Source of the DNA: Pseudoclavibacter chungangensis
GTDB lineage: Bacteria > Actinomycetota > Actinomycetes > Actinomycetales > Microbacteriaceae
Reading direction: 5' to 3'
DNA: 64,000 nucleotides
NCBI RefSeq assembly: GCF_013410545.1
Contig: NZ_JACCFV010000001.1
Span: 2,170,001 to 2,234,000, forward strand
Shown: positions 1 to 7,999 of the stretch, in pieces
How positions within the stretch are numbered: position 1 is the stretch's first letter
Layout: each line of letters begins with the position of its first letter
Made by a program: the position numbers and the translations under genes
Notes under the pieces: generated by a model
The model's input: only the letters and a program-made list of their open reading frames with translations
What the model was told of the DNA's origin: nothing
Database searches by the model: none

Positions 1-165
1 CGGGAGCAGGTCGACGCGGGAGACCGGCCCGGTGTGACGACTGACGCGGCGGTGGAGATCAAGCGCCTGAAGCGGGAGAACGCCGAGCTGCGGCGGGCGA
101 ACGAGATCTTGAAGGCGGCTTCAGCTTTCTTCGCGGCCGAACTCGACCGGCCACACAAGCGATAG
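1..165 (+). CDS. IS3-family transposase OrfA, C-terminal fragment
   Basis: Frame 1 is open from the first base and stops at TAG 163-165. The visible 54 residues include the coiled-coil [20 protein letters not shown] typical of the OrfA C-terminus, where it mediates oligomerisation before the OrfA/OrfB frameshift. The N-terminal helix-turn-helix lies outside the window. The complete homologue is at 43478-43804, which ends in almost the same residues. Confidence 0.85.
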   Translation, partial: REQVDAGDRPGVTTDAAVEIKRLKRENAELRRANEILKAASAFFAAELDRPHKR

Positions 166-1094
166 TCGCCTTCATCGACGAACACAAGGACCGCACCGAG
201 GGCGGGCTCCGATGGGGTGTCGAGTCGATCTGCGCTGTGCTCACCCAGCACGGCGTGAAGATCGCCCCATCGACCTACTACGACGCCCGCGGGCGCGGAC
301 CGTCATCCCAGGCCGTGTCGGATGAGCGGTGGAAGCCGATCATCCTGGCGGCGTGGCAGGCGCACCGCAAGGTGCTCGGGGCCCGAAAGCTCTGGTTGCG
401 GCTCCGCCGTGACGGTCACGACATCGCGCGCTGCACGCTCGAGCGCCTCATGCGTGAGCTTGGGATCGCCGGCGTGCTCCGCGGGAAGCGGAAGCGTCCC
501 GTCGACACGGATCCGCGCGAGACCCGCCCCGCGGACCTCGTCGACCGACACTTCGCCCGGTTCCGCACGAACCAGCTCTGGGTCGCGGACTTCACATACG
601 TGTGGACGTGGTCTGGATGGGTCTACGTCGCGTTCGTCTTCGACGCGCACTCCCGCCGCATCATCGGCTGGCGCGCCGCGACGAGCATGACCACACCGCT
701 CGTGCTCGACTGCCTCGACATGGCTCTCTTCACCCGCCGCCGCGAAGGCATCACCGGGTTCGAGGGGCTCACGCATCACACCGACGCGGGCAGCGTCTAC
801 ACGTCAATCGCCTTCACCGATCGGCTCGTCGACGAAGGCATCGACCCGTCCGTCGGATCCGTCGGCGACGCCTACGACAACTCTCTCGCGGAATCGCAGA
901 TCGGGCTCTACAAGTCCGAACTCATCCACCACGAAGGTCCCTGGCGTGACGTCGATCAGGTCGAGGCGGCGACCGCATCCTGGGTGCTCTGGTTCAACAC
1001 CGAACGCACCCACGGCTCCATCGACGACCTCACACCCCTCGAGGTCGAGCAACTCGACTACGCTCGCAACGAACCGGTTGAAAGAGCCGGCTGA
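165..1094 (+). CDS. IS3-family transposase OrfB (DDE integrase domain)
   Basis: The 310-codon frame is the same length as OrfB of copy B at 42552-43481. It carries the retroviral-type integrase core: first Asp in WVADFTYVWTW, second Asp in HHTDAGSVYTS, Glu in NSLAESQIGLYKSE, with HTH_21 material in the N-terminal 100 residues. Copy B begins with GTG at the homologous first codon. Here that codon is GTC, so translation needs either -1 frameshifting from OrfA, as is usual in IS3, or the internal GTG at 237. OrfA (frame 1) and OrfB (frame 3) are in the -1 relation. Transposase function is confident; the start is not. Confidence 0.88.
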   Translation, partial: VAFIDEHKDRTEGGLRWGVESICAVLTQHGVKIAPSTYYDARGRGPSSQAVSDERWKPIILAAWQAHRKVLGARKLWLRLRRDGHDIARCTLERLMRELGIAGVLRGKRKRPVDTDPRETRPADLVDRHFARFRTNQLWVADFTYVWTWSGWVYVAFVFDAHSRRIIGWRAATSMTTPLVLDCLDMALFTRRREGITGFEGLTHHTDAGSVYTSIAFTDRLVDEGIDPSVGSVGDAYDNSLAESQIGLYKSELIHHEGPWRDVDQVEAATASWVLWFNTERTHGSIDDLTPLEVEQLDYARNEPVERAG

Positions 1095-1133
1095 CACCAG
1101 CAAACAGCTCTCCGGACATGCCGGGGCGAGTCA

Positions 1134-2194
1134 GGGATCGGCTCGGCAGGTGTCGGGATGAGCCCACCGACTCGCCGCGGGCGGGTACGTCCGCCAGCCA
1201 GGCTGGTCGTGGCGTGGTCGACCCGCTTGGCGAGCACGGCGGCCGGGTCCGCCTGATCCTCGCCGGGCGCGATCATCGGGGCCAGGGCGGCGAGCGTCGT
1301 GGTGACGTCGTGCCCAGCTGCTTCGTGTCGTGCGAGTGCGCCTTCGAGGTGCTCGTAGTAGGGGCTGGTAAACACGTCGTCGGCCACGTTCTCGGAGAAG
1401 GGTGCGACATCGAGCAGCGCGGCCCAGCGGTCGGTCTGTGCTTCGTGGGCGAGCAGGTCGTACTCGGCCAGCAGCACCGGCAGCGAGGCGTGCCGGTCGA
1501 CCTCGAGCTTGAGCGTCTCGGTGGCGGCCAGGTCGGCGTCGCTGCGCGCGAGCACTCGTGCCAGTTGCTCGATCCGGGTCATCTCGTCGGGCTGATCGAG
1601 GTGAGGCTCGACCTCGTGCGGGTCGGGCTGGATGACATAGGCATGGTTGCTCAACCGCCCACGGGTGAGCGCGACGTAGAGCAGTTCGCGTGCGGCCTTC
1701 AACGGGTCGATCAGCGCGTGCACGGTGTCCACGGTCATCCCCTGCGCTCGGTGGACAGTGGAGGCGTAGCCAAGCTCCACCTCCTCGCTCACATACGAGG
1801 CGGTCAGCACGAGGGCCTTGCCGTGTGGACGGTCGCCCTTCCCGAGCCGCCGTACCGCCAGCGAGCCGTCCTCAAAGCGTCGCGTGACCTGCCAGCGATC
1901 ACCGTTCTTGACCCACGACCACCCGGTCGAGAGGCGACGCTCGTTGCGGCGGGTCACAACGAGATCGCGGACCCCTGCGGCGGTGCCGTCGTGCAGGGGC
2001 ACGCCGTCGGCCTCGACGCGGCCGGCTTCGATCAGGTCGGTGCGGGCGCGTTGGTTCAGCTCGCTGACCGCTTCGCCGTTCGCGGCGATCATCAGTGTGG
2101 AGCGTCCTGCGGCGCGGTCGGTCTGCCAGGCGTCGTAGAGCGCGTCGAGCATCGTGTCGAGTCCGCCGTCATGCAGACGCCCGTGGTTCTCGTA
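1134..2194 (-). pseudogene. traA: traA relaxase/helicase, 3' fragment (after the IS5 insertion)
   Basis: Reads in frame as the continuation of the traA 5' part at 3134-5277. Removing the IS and one TA copy restores ...SVLKTYENHGRLHDGG.... It contains the RecD/TraI-like C-terminal helicase segment, including TVHRAQGMTVDTVHALID (motif V/VI region) and LLYVALTRGR. The C-terminus is lost where the IS3 copy A inverted repeat begins at 1133, so even excision of the IS5 element would leave the protein without its extreme C-terminus. In the present DNA this stretch is fused in frame downstream of the IS5 OrfB, with no stop between them. Confidence 0.85.
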
Positions 2195-2760
2195 GGCCGT
2201 GTTGCTAAAGGCGCTGGTGAGCCAGTGGAGTGTCGCGGCGAGGCAGAGGCCGGCGTGGTAGTTCCGTGCGGTCTTGTCTGAACGCATCGCGATCCCGCGC
2301 CACTGCTTGAGCTTGTTGAAGCACCGCTCGACGACGTTGCGGCCGCGGTAACGAGTCCGCTGCTGGTCGCCGAAGTCGATCGGTCGTCCGCGGCGCTTGC
2401 GTCGGTGGGCGATCTGATCGTCGCGCTCCGGGATCGTCGCGGCGATCCCGCGTTCGCGCAGCCAGGCCCGGTTCGCCTTGGACGGGTAGCCCTTGTCCGC
2501 GAGCACCCGGTCCGGCCTCGACCGTGGCCTGCCCCTCGCGCCCGGCACGCGGATCTCGCTCAGCGTCGCGGTCAGCATGCTGGTGTCCGCCGCCTGCCCG
2601 GGCGTGAGAATGAACGCGAGGGCTCTGCCCTTCCCGTCGCAGACCAGGTGATTCTTCGTCGTCAACCCGCCGCGGGAGCGACCGATCGCATGATCGGGCG
2701 GCTCGTCACCGAACTTCTTGTAGTTCGATAGGCCCCCCTGTGGTGCGGGGAAGTGTCGCG
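2195..2760 (-). CDS. IS5-family transposase OrfB (catalytic C-terminal half)
   Basis: The second frame of the IS5 transposase. Homology begins around 2757 (HFPAPQGGLSNYKK), where it overlaps the end of OrfA, so it is probably made by frameshifting. It contains the second Asp in RVLADKGYPSKANR and the Glu signature YRGRNVVERCFNKLKQWR. There is no stop codon before the right inverted repeat, so the frame leaves the IS and continues in phase into the traA 3' fragment. The start coordinate is approximate. Confidence 0.75.
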
Positions 2761-3083
2761 CCGTGCTGGTGCACACGCACGATCGTGGAGTCGATCGACG
2801 CGACCCAATCCAAGTCCCCGGACTGCTGCGCGAGCGACTGCGTCTTCTCCAGCACCCGCGCCCACACGCCCTGCTCGGACCACCGGTTGAAGTTCTTGTA
2901 GATCGTGTTCCAGTTCCCGAACCGCTCCGGCACGTCCCGCCACGGCGCCCCCGTCCGGAACCGCCACGCCGTCGCCTCAACGACCGTGCGCCGATCCACA
3001 GGAGGCCGACCCGTCGATTTCGCGTTCGGGAACAACGGGCCGATCACCGCCCACGCTTCATCCGAGATCACATCACGCGACAC
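2706..3083 (-). CDS. IS5-family transposase OrfA (DUF4096-type N-terminal half)
   Basis: A protein of about 125 residues beginning MSRDVISDEAWAVIGPLFP, with the DUF4096 helix-turn-helix pattern and the GAPWRDVPERFGNWNTIYKNF block typical of IS427-group OrfA. The first catalytic Asp is in VASIDSTIVRVHQHG. It overlaps OrfB by about 50 bp in another frame, the usual arrangement for programmed frameshifting in this group. Confidence 0.88.
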   Translation of the reverse strand: MSRDVISDEAWAVIGPLFPNAKSTGRPPVDRRTVVEATAWRFRTGAPWRDVPERFGNWNTIYKNFNRWSEQGVWARVLEKTQSLAQQSGDLDWVASIDSTIVRVHQHGATLPRTTGGPIELQEVR

Positions 3084-3133
3084 GCGTCCAAGACTCGCCC
3101 ACGAGGAGCCCGAAGACGTTTAGCAACACGGCC

Positions 3134-5277
3134 TAGGTCTTCAGCACGCTCGTCTTCCCGTGGCGCAGCGCGAGGCTGGCGGTCTTCTCCCACTCGTGGG
3201 CGAACCGGCGCACGTCGGTCAGCTCCGGGACACCGCGCCGGTGACGGGTGAGCATCCCGAACGCCCCGCCCGTCTCGACTGCGGACAGTTGAGCCCAATC
3301 TCCGATGAGCACGACCTTGGCCCCGACCTCGGCGGCATGAGCGGTGATGCGATCCAACGCCAGCGTCCCGGCCAGCGAGGCTTCGTCGACGAGCACGAGC
3401 TGACCGGGCTGGAGGTTCCAACGCCCCTTGCGGTGCTCGTAGAGGAACTTCGCCGTGTTCTCGGCCCGCACATCCAAGCTCTCACCGAGGACTTCGGCGG
3501 CCACCGCGGACGGGGCCAGACCGATCACCGACTCCTTGCCGTGCGCGGCGGTCCACGCCCTGTGCAAGGCACGCAGCGCGGTCGTCTTGCCCGCCCCGGC
3601 CGGGCCGACCAACAGATCGAGCGTCAGCCCGGAACGCGCGATCGCCGTAATCGCAATGGCCTGATCCGGCTCCAGCCGGACTCCCCTGATCTTGCGCGAG
3701 GCATGTCGGGCCACGAGTCGCGCAGACAGCGACGGCGCGCCCTCGGCGGCAGCGTGGCCCAGGAGCCGGGTCTCGGCGTCCAGGATGTCCTGACTCGAAT
3801 ACGAGATCTGGTCGGCAGGCTGGAAACGGTTGGAGCCGTCCAAGCTCGCGTAGTGATCGGGAACAGCGCGGTCATACTCCGGCGTGAGCCGCAGCGATGC
3901 TCCCTCGGCCCTTTGCACGATCTGATCCAGCACCGCTGTCCGGTCGCCGGTGGTGACGAACCGTACGCCCATGAGCTGCCGCATCGCCTCGGCATGCAGG
4001 TTCAACCGGCCCCAGGTCGCCCGGCGGTTGCCGACCTCCATCAGCACGACCGTCGCGATGTCCTCGACCTGCTCCAGACCCACGTCGTCCGCGCGCAACC
4101 GCGCCTGCGTGGAGCCCTGCGCCAACAGTTGCTCCGCCCAGGTCGGCGCGTCCTCACCGAGCACCGCAGTCGCACGTTCGCGCCACTCGGTGGTCAGCTC
4201 GGCCAGAGAGTGCAACTCCTTGTCCGGTCGGGTCTCCAAGGTGGCCTGCTGACGCAACCTCGCAATCGTCCGCGCCGATGGCGCATGTCCGTGCTCGGCG
4301 GTGTACTCGGCGATCAGCCGATCCTTGACCTGCTCGATCCCCTCCACGCCCATGCCGCCGGTGGTGCGGCGGGAGAACTCCGCGACCAGCGCGGCCGGCA
4401 CGCCGTCGATCTCCCAGCCGGTGTTGCGGTCCTTCCCGCGATCCACCGGCACCCACGAGACGCCGAGCAGCCGGGTCGTGTGGTCGGTGAGGAAGGCGTT
4501 GTACGACGCCGACAACGCCACCACAGCACGATGCAGGGTCCGGGAGTCCAGGGTCCGCCAACGCCCATCGACGCCTTGGACCTTGTTCGACACGACAACG
4601 TGTGTATGGAGTTGCGGGTCGGCGGCGCGGGAGTCGTAGTGATCGAACGCCGTTGCGATGATGCCGACGACGGGCATCCTCGCGATTCCGCCGTGCCCGA
4701 CTCTGGTTGCCGCGACCCGATCTTCCAGCATGGCGAGCGTGTCGCGCATGGCCGCGTGGTGCGCCTGGGCGATCAGAGACTGCGTGCCCGCGTCGGCGAC
4801 GCCCCACACGGCGCTGAGCGACTTCGGTGGCGAGAATGTTAGGTCGAAGCCCGCAACCGCGGTGCGGGGCTTCTTCGCAACCTCCTCCTCGCGGATGCGC
4901 TCGATCGCTGCGTCGCGTTGCGTCCCAGTCAGCGCGGCGTCAAGGCGTGCAACCCTCGCCGCAATCCGTTCGCGTGGGGGTTGCAGCCGCGGATACGCCG
5001 ACCCGAGCTTCGCACCCGTCACCGGATGGACGCCCTCGCCCAGCAGCCGGGCGAGGTGTTCCTCGGTCACCGTGTCCCCAGCGGCGAGCGCCGGACCCTG
5101 CCCGGTGTCCAGGCTCGCAAGGCCGGTGCCGAGCCAGGTCCCCGGCGGGCAGCCGGACTCGGTGTAGTAGCGAGTCAGCGGAGTGCCCATGCTCCGATCG
5201 CCGTCGCCCGCGGCCACCGACTTCAACAGGTATTCGTAGCCGCGGCCAGACGACATCACCCGGATCGTCATCACCAC
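3134..5277 (-). pseudogene. traA: traA relaxase/helicase, 5' part (MobF type), interrupted by IS5
   Basis: Encodes the conjugative relaxase that would nick and lead the transferred DNA strand. The N-terminus (MTIRVMSSGRGYEYLL) is that of TrwC/TraA relaxases, with a candidate catalytic tyrosine pair at about residue 37 (RYYTESG) and the metal-binding His triad region DPQLHTHVVV near residue 225. A RecD-like helicase follows, with Walker A GPAGAGKTT near residue 557 and Walker B LVLVDEASL near residue 628. Translation could begin at 5277 or at the ATG two codons in (5271). The reading frame ends prematurely (KTSVLKT then stop) at the IS5 junction. It lies next to a possible oriT and reads away from the secretion genes at 13134-21360. 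Intact, it would be the DNA-processing half of the same conjugation system. Confidence 0.88.
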
Positions 5278-5472
5278 GGCCGGCCCCTCCCGAGACAGCC
5301 GCGGGACGGGCCGTCTCAGGGACCAGGTGCGCTCCCCGCGCCGGCCAGCACCCTTGGTGCCAACCGTGTGGGGGAAACGACAGGCTTACCGGGGCGGCTG
5401 GTAGCGATGATCTAAACGGACGACCGCGCGCGCAAGCTTGCAGGCCATTTGATAAGTGCGCATACTACATGG
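5278..5472. other. Intergenic region between traA and the SRPBCC gene; candidate oriT and promoters
   Basis: A divergent gap in the position where relaxase genes often have their origin of transfer. It contains an imperfect hairpin near 5292-5317 (GAGAC with GTCTC), the palindrome GCAAGCTTGC at 5432-5441 and the string TAAGTGCGC at 5453-5461. The last resembles the core of RSF1010/pTi-type nick sites, although the relaxase here is MobF-like, which weakens the match. Promoters for both flanking genes must also lie here. Confidence 0.3.
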
Positions 5473-5892
5473 ATGGTGGTTCTCGATTCGTATGCTGCTC
5501 GGACGGCTCATGGGGCGGAGGCGGTGTTCTCACGGTGGGCTGATCCCGAGGGCTGGCCGGAGTGGGATGCGGAGGTTCGGGAAGTCACGTTCGCCGGGCC
5601 AGCGATGATCGGCGCGCGGGGGCGGATGCGTCCGGCCTCCGGCCCTGCTGCGTCGTTCTCGGTGACGGCGTTCGAGCCCGGCCGGGTGTTCACGAACGTC
5701 TCATCGCTGCCGGGAGCGAAGCTCGTCTTCGAGCACCTCGTCACCCCGGCACCGGACGGGGCAGCGGTCGAGGTCGTCGTGCGTGTCGAGGGCCTTCTCG
5801 CGCCCTTGTGGAAGCGCGTTCTCGGCCGGAGCCTGGGGAGTGCGGCACGGTCGAGCGTCACGGGCCTGCTCGCATACTTGGACGCGGCATGA
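5473..5892 (+). CDS. SRPBCC (polyketide cyclase/START-like) family protein
   Basis: About 139 residues from the ATG at 5473 (MVVLDSYAARTAHGAE). The pattern of a helix followed by RWADPEGWPEWDAEV, strand pairs and a long C-terminal helix (LWKRVLGRSLGSAARSSVTG) fits the SRPBCC fold, which binds a hydrophobic ligand in an open cavity. An in-frame upstream ATG at 5449 exists, but the family N-terminus begins at about 5473. The stop overlaps the next gene's ATG by 4 bp (ATGA), so it heads a translationally coupled three-gene operon with the EVE and MarR genes. The ligand is unknown. Confidence 0.75.
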   Translation: MVVLDSYAARTAHGAEAVFSRWADPEGWPEWDAEVREVTFAGPAMIGARGRMRPASGPAASFSVTAFEPGRVFTNVSSLPGAKLVFEHLVTPAPDGAAVEVVVRVEGLLAPLWKRVLGRSLGSAARSSVTGLLAYLDAA

Positions 5893-6299
5893 GTCGCGGC
5901 TGGCTGGGTGTGGTCTCTGCCGCGCATGTGCGTCGCGGTGTCGAACTCGGCATCGCGCAGATCAACCACGGCCAACGCGCACCCCTGACACGGATGCAGC
6001 CCGGCGACACCCTCGTCTACTACTCCCCGACACGACAGCGCGGCGACCGCACCCCGTACCGGTTCTTCACCGCGATCGGCACCGTCGCCGACGATGACAT
6101 CTGGCAGGCCGACGAGGGCGACTTCGCTCCGTACCGGAGACGCATCGACTATCTCGCGGCGACCCCGGTACCGCTCGCCGACCTCCGACCGCGCCTGCAC
6201 CTGACCGGGGAACCGAACTGGGGCTACCAGCTTCGCACCGGACTCGTGCTCCTCGACGCCCACGACGTGCAGATCATCAGAGAGGCGATGCACGCATGA
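5889..6299 (+). CDS. EVE domain-containing protein
   Basis: 136 residues beginning MSRGWLGVVSAAHVRRGVEL. The family features visible are the N-terminal strand, the GIAQINHGQRAPLTRMQPGDTLVYYSPT block and the C-terminal FGYQLR-like segment (NWGYQLRTGL) of the EVE/PUA-like fold. EVE proteins are thought to bind modified nucleobases or RNA, and some sit in conflict systems. The ATG overlaps the stop of the SRPBCC gene, and its own stop overlaps the MarR start (6296), so the three genes are co-translated. The frame is open further upstream, but homology starts at 5889. Confidence 0.85.
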   Translation: MSRGWLGVVSAAHVRRGVELGIAQINHGQRAPLTRMQPGDTLVYYSPTRQRGDRTPYRFFTAIGTVADDDIWQADEGDFAPYRRRIDYLAATPVPLADLRPRLHLTGEPNWGYQLRTGLVLLDAHDVQIIREAMHA

Positions 6300-6757
6300 C
6301 CGGCGCACTCGACACCGTCTACCCCGACCCCGAGGCCAGCACCGGGCTGATGCTGTGGCGAGTCACGAACTCCTGGCAGCGCACCATCCGAGCCGCACTC
6401 GCCCCGTTCGACCTGACCCATGTGCAGTTCGTGCTCCTGGCCGTGCTCACCTCGATGGATCGCTCGGCCCCGGTCACGCAGCGCGACCTCGCGGCACGCG
6501 CCGCGACCGATCCCATGATGACCTCACAAGTGCTCCGCGCCCTGGAGAGCAAGGGCCTGATCGAACGCCTCGCGCATCCGACCGACGGAAGAGCGCGAAC
6601 CCTCACCCCGACAGTCGCCGGAGTCAGCCTGGTGAACCGTGCGAACGCCGCCGTCGAGCACGCAGACCGCGCCTACTTCGCCGCCCTCGGCGACGATGCC
6701 CGGGGCTTCACCCGTTCCCTGGCAACCCTCGACGCAGAAAACGTCGAGCCAATGTAG
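6296..6757 (+). CDS. MarR-family transcriptional regulator (operon with SRPBCC/EVE)
   Basis: 153 residues with a MarR winged helix: helical N-terminus (LMLWRVTNSWQRTIR), the recognition region TQRDLAARAATDPMMTSQVL, and the wing LIERLAHPTDGRARTLTPT carrying the conserved D-x-R signature of the family. It overlaps the EVE gene by 4 bp, so it is the last gene of this operon and a candidate autoregulator. A palindromic site downstream at 6878-6889 could be its operator or that of the second MarR gene at 7513. Confidence 0.88.
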   Translation: MTGALDTVYPDPEASTGLMLWRVTNSWQRTIRAALAPFDLTHVQFVLLAVLTSMDRSAPVTQRDLAARAATDPMMTSQVLRALESKGLIERLAHPTDGRARTLTPTVAGVSLVNRANAAVEHADRAYFAALGDDARGFTRSLATLDAENVEPM

Positions 6758-6877
6758 GCGCAGCCGCATGACCGGGAGAAGCGTTGCCACCTCATGGCAC
6801 CCTGCGAGCTGGGGGTTGATGCCCCTGCTGAGCTCGCACGCCGCGTGTCACGCGAAGGTTGCCAAAGTTTCATATCA

Positions 6878-6889
6878 ATCACTAGTGAT
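6878..6889. promoter_or_regulatory. Palindromic operator candidate ATCACTAGTGAT
   Basis: A perfect 12-bp palindrome in the gap before the membrane-protein gene at 6945. Nearly the same core (ACACTAGTGAT) recurs at 7491-7501, just before the MarR gene at 7513. Two matching dyads in front of two genes next to MarR regulators make a shared operator likely. The AT-richer surroundings (TATCAATC, TGTATCATCTG) fit a promoter. Confidence 0.5.
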
Positions 6890-6944
6890 GTATCATCTGT
6901 GATGAATGTGGTGCAGGGTGCATCCGTTCGGAACGGAGTGCGTC

Positions 6945-7475
6945 ATGGATCTGACGGAGTGGATCATCTCGGTTGCGCTGATCCTGGTGGTCGTCCGCCA
7001 GATTCGCGGCCGGAAGCTCACCCTCATCGGCCTGCTGTGGCCCGTCCCCTTGGTCGCGTGGGGGGCGATCAACTACCTGGGCGGCGTCCCCGCCTATGCC
7101 GCCGACTGGACGTTCGTCGCGGTGGACTGCGCGGCGGGCCTCGCGCTGGGTGTCGGATGCGGCCTGCTGACCGATGTCTATATCGAAGACGGCGTGGTCA
7201 AAGCCCGTGCGCGGTGGCTGGCCGCGGTGCTCTGGATCGTCGGCATGAGCAGCCGCCTGGCGTTCGGGCTGTTCGCCACCAACGGCGGGGCCGAGAAGAT
7301 CGGCGAGCTCAGCGAGAAGCTGGGCATCCACTCCGCGAACACCTGGGCATCGGGTCTGATCGCGATGGCACTGGTCGAGGTCGTCGCCCGCAGCGCCGTG
7401 CTGTTCGTCCGCTGGAACCGCCTCCAGCAAACCGTCACGGCCTCCCCGGTGCCCGAGAGCCAGGAGACACCATGA
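6945..7475 (+). CDS. Multi-pass membrane protein of unknown function (DUF1453-like, tentative)
   Basis: About 176 residues from the ATG at 6945, preceded by a purine-rich ribosome site (GGAACGGAG). At least four hydrophobic segments are visible: the N-terminal WIISVALILVVV, a pair around LLWPVPLVAWGAINYL and FVAVDCAAGLALGVGCG, and a C-terminal one around LAAVLWIVGMSSRLAF. The layout resembles small CcdC/DUF1453 proteins, but I am not certain of the family. The possible MarR operator at 6878-6889 sits in its promoter region and a MarR gene follows 37 bp downstream, so it may be a MarR-controlled effector. No enzymatic motif is seen. Confidence 0.65.
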   Translation: MDLTEWIISVALILVVVRQIRGRKLTLIGLLWPVPLVAWGAINYLGGVPAYAADWTFVAVDCAAGLALGVGCGLLTDVYIEDGVVKARARWLAAVLWIVGMSSRLAFGLFATNGGAEKIGELSEKLGIHSANTWASGLIAMALVEVVARSAVLFVRWNRLQQTVTASPVPESQETP

Positions 7476-7490
7476 CTGCCGTAAGTTCAG

Positions 7491-7501
7491 ACACTAGTGA
7501 T
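7491..7501. promoter_or_regulatory. Second MarR-type operator candidate (ACACTAGTGAT)
   Basis: Lies in the 37-bp gap before the MarR gene at 7513 and shares ACTAGTGAT with the palindrome at 6878-6889. Its position between the membrane-protein gene and the regulator fits autoregulation of the MarR gene at 7513. Confidence 0.42.
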
Positions 7502-7512
7502 GGAATAGAGAC

Positions 7513-7959
7513 ATGCGCGCCGCCGACCTTCACCGCCTCGCACGAGAACTCCGCGAGATTGCGCTCCGCGCGACCGAGAACACGGGCGACGACCGCATCA
7601 ACGCGGGAGAGCTGGCCGTGCTGGAAGACATCGCCAGGCACCCCCACTCCGCGATCAACGAGGTCACTCGCCGAACCGGGCTCGCCCAGAGCCTCGTCTC
7701 CCGGATCACACGGGCGATGGCCGACGCCGGAGCGGTCATCATCGAGCCCGACCCCTCCGACCGCCGGAAGGTGCGAGTCAGCCTGGACGAAGCGACACGG
7801 GCGGCAGCCCTCGACCGGGCCGACAACCCCGCCACCGAAGCTATCGCCGCAGCCGTACCAACACTCACTGACGAGCAGCGGGCCAGTCTCGAACACCATC
7901 TCGCGGAAGCCGCCAACCTGCTCTACCTCGCGGCGGAAGAAGAACAATCAGACGACTGA
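7513..7959 (+). CDS. MarR-family transcriptional regulator
   Basis: 148 residues. The winged helix is visible as LEDIARHPHSAINEVTRRTG, the recognition helix LAQSLVSRITRAMADAG and the wing IIEPDPSDRRKVRVSLD with the conserved DPSDRR. The N-terminal and C-terminal helices would form the dimer interface. It follows the membrane-protein gene and has the dyad ACACTAGTGAT immediately upstream, so it probably represses itself and perhaps its neighbour. The ligand is unknown. Confidence 0.88.
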   Translation: MRAADLHRLARELREIALRATENTGDDRINAGELAVLEDIARHPHSAINEVTRRTGLAQSLVSRITRAMADAGAVIIEPDPSDRRKVRVSLDEATRAAALDRADNPATEAIAAAVPTLTDEQRASLEHHLAEAANLLYLAAEEEQSDD

Positions 7960-7999
7960 ACGCCTCGCGTCCAACCTGGGTTCTTGATGGAGCTGGGCC

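Larger units (their letters stand above)
1..1133 (+). mobile_element. IS3-family insertion sequence, copy A (5' end outside window)
   Basis: Contains the end of orfA and a full-length orfB of an IS3-family element. The right inverted repeat ends at 1133 with GGGGCGAGTCA and matches the ends of the complete related copy at 42513-43855, which fixes the boundary. The DNA immediately after 1133 is the 3' part of traA, so this IS truncates traA. The left end lies before base 1, so a target duplication cannot be tested here. Confidence 0.9.
2195..3133 (-). mobile_element. IS5-family (IS427-group-like) insertion sequence inside traA
   Basis: A 939-bp element bounded by perfect 15-bp terminal inverted repeats, GGCCGTGTTGCTAAA at 2195-2209 and its complement at 3119-3133. 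It is flanked by a 2-bp TA target duplication at 2193-2194 and 3134-3135. It encodes a two-frame IS5-type transposase on the minus strand. Exact excision with one TA recreates an uninterrupted traA frame, which proves the boundaries and suggests a recent insertion. Confidence 0.95.

Noticed and set aside
1118..4842. Long plus-strand frames over traA
   Set aside because: These are the reverse complement of a recognised relaxase/helicase and IS5 transposase and show no domain of their own.
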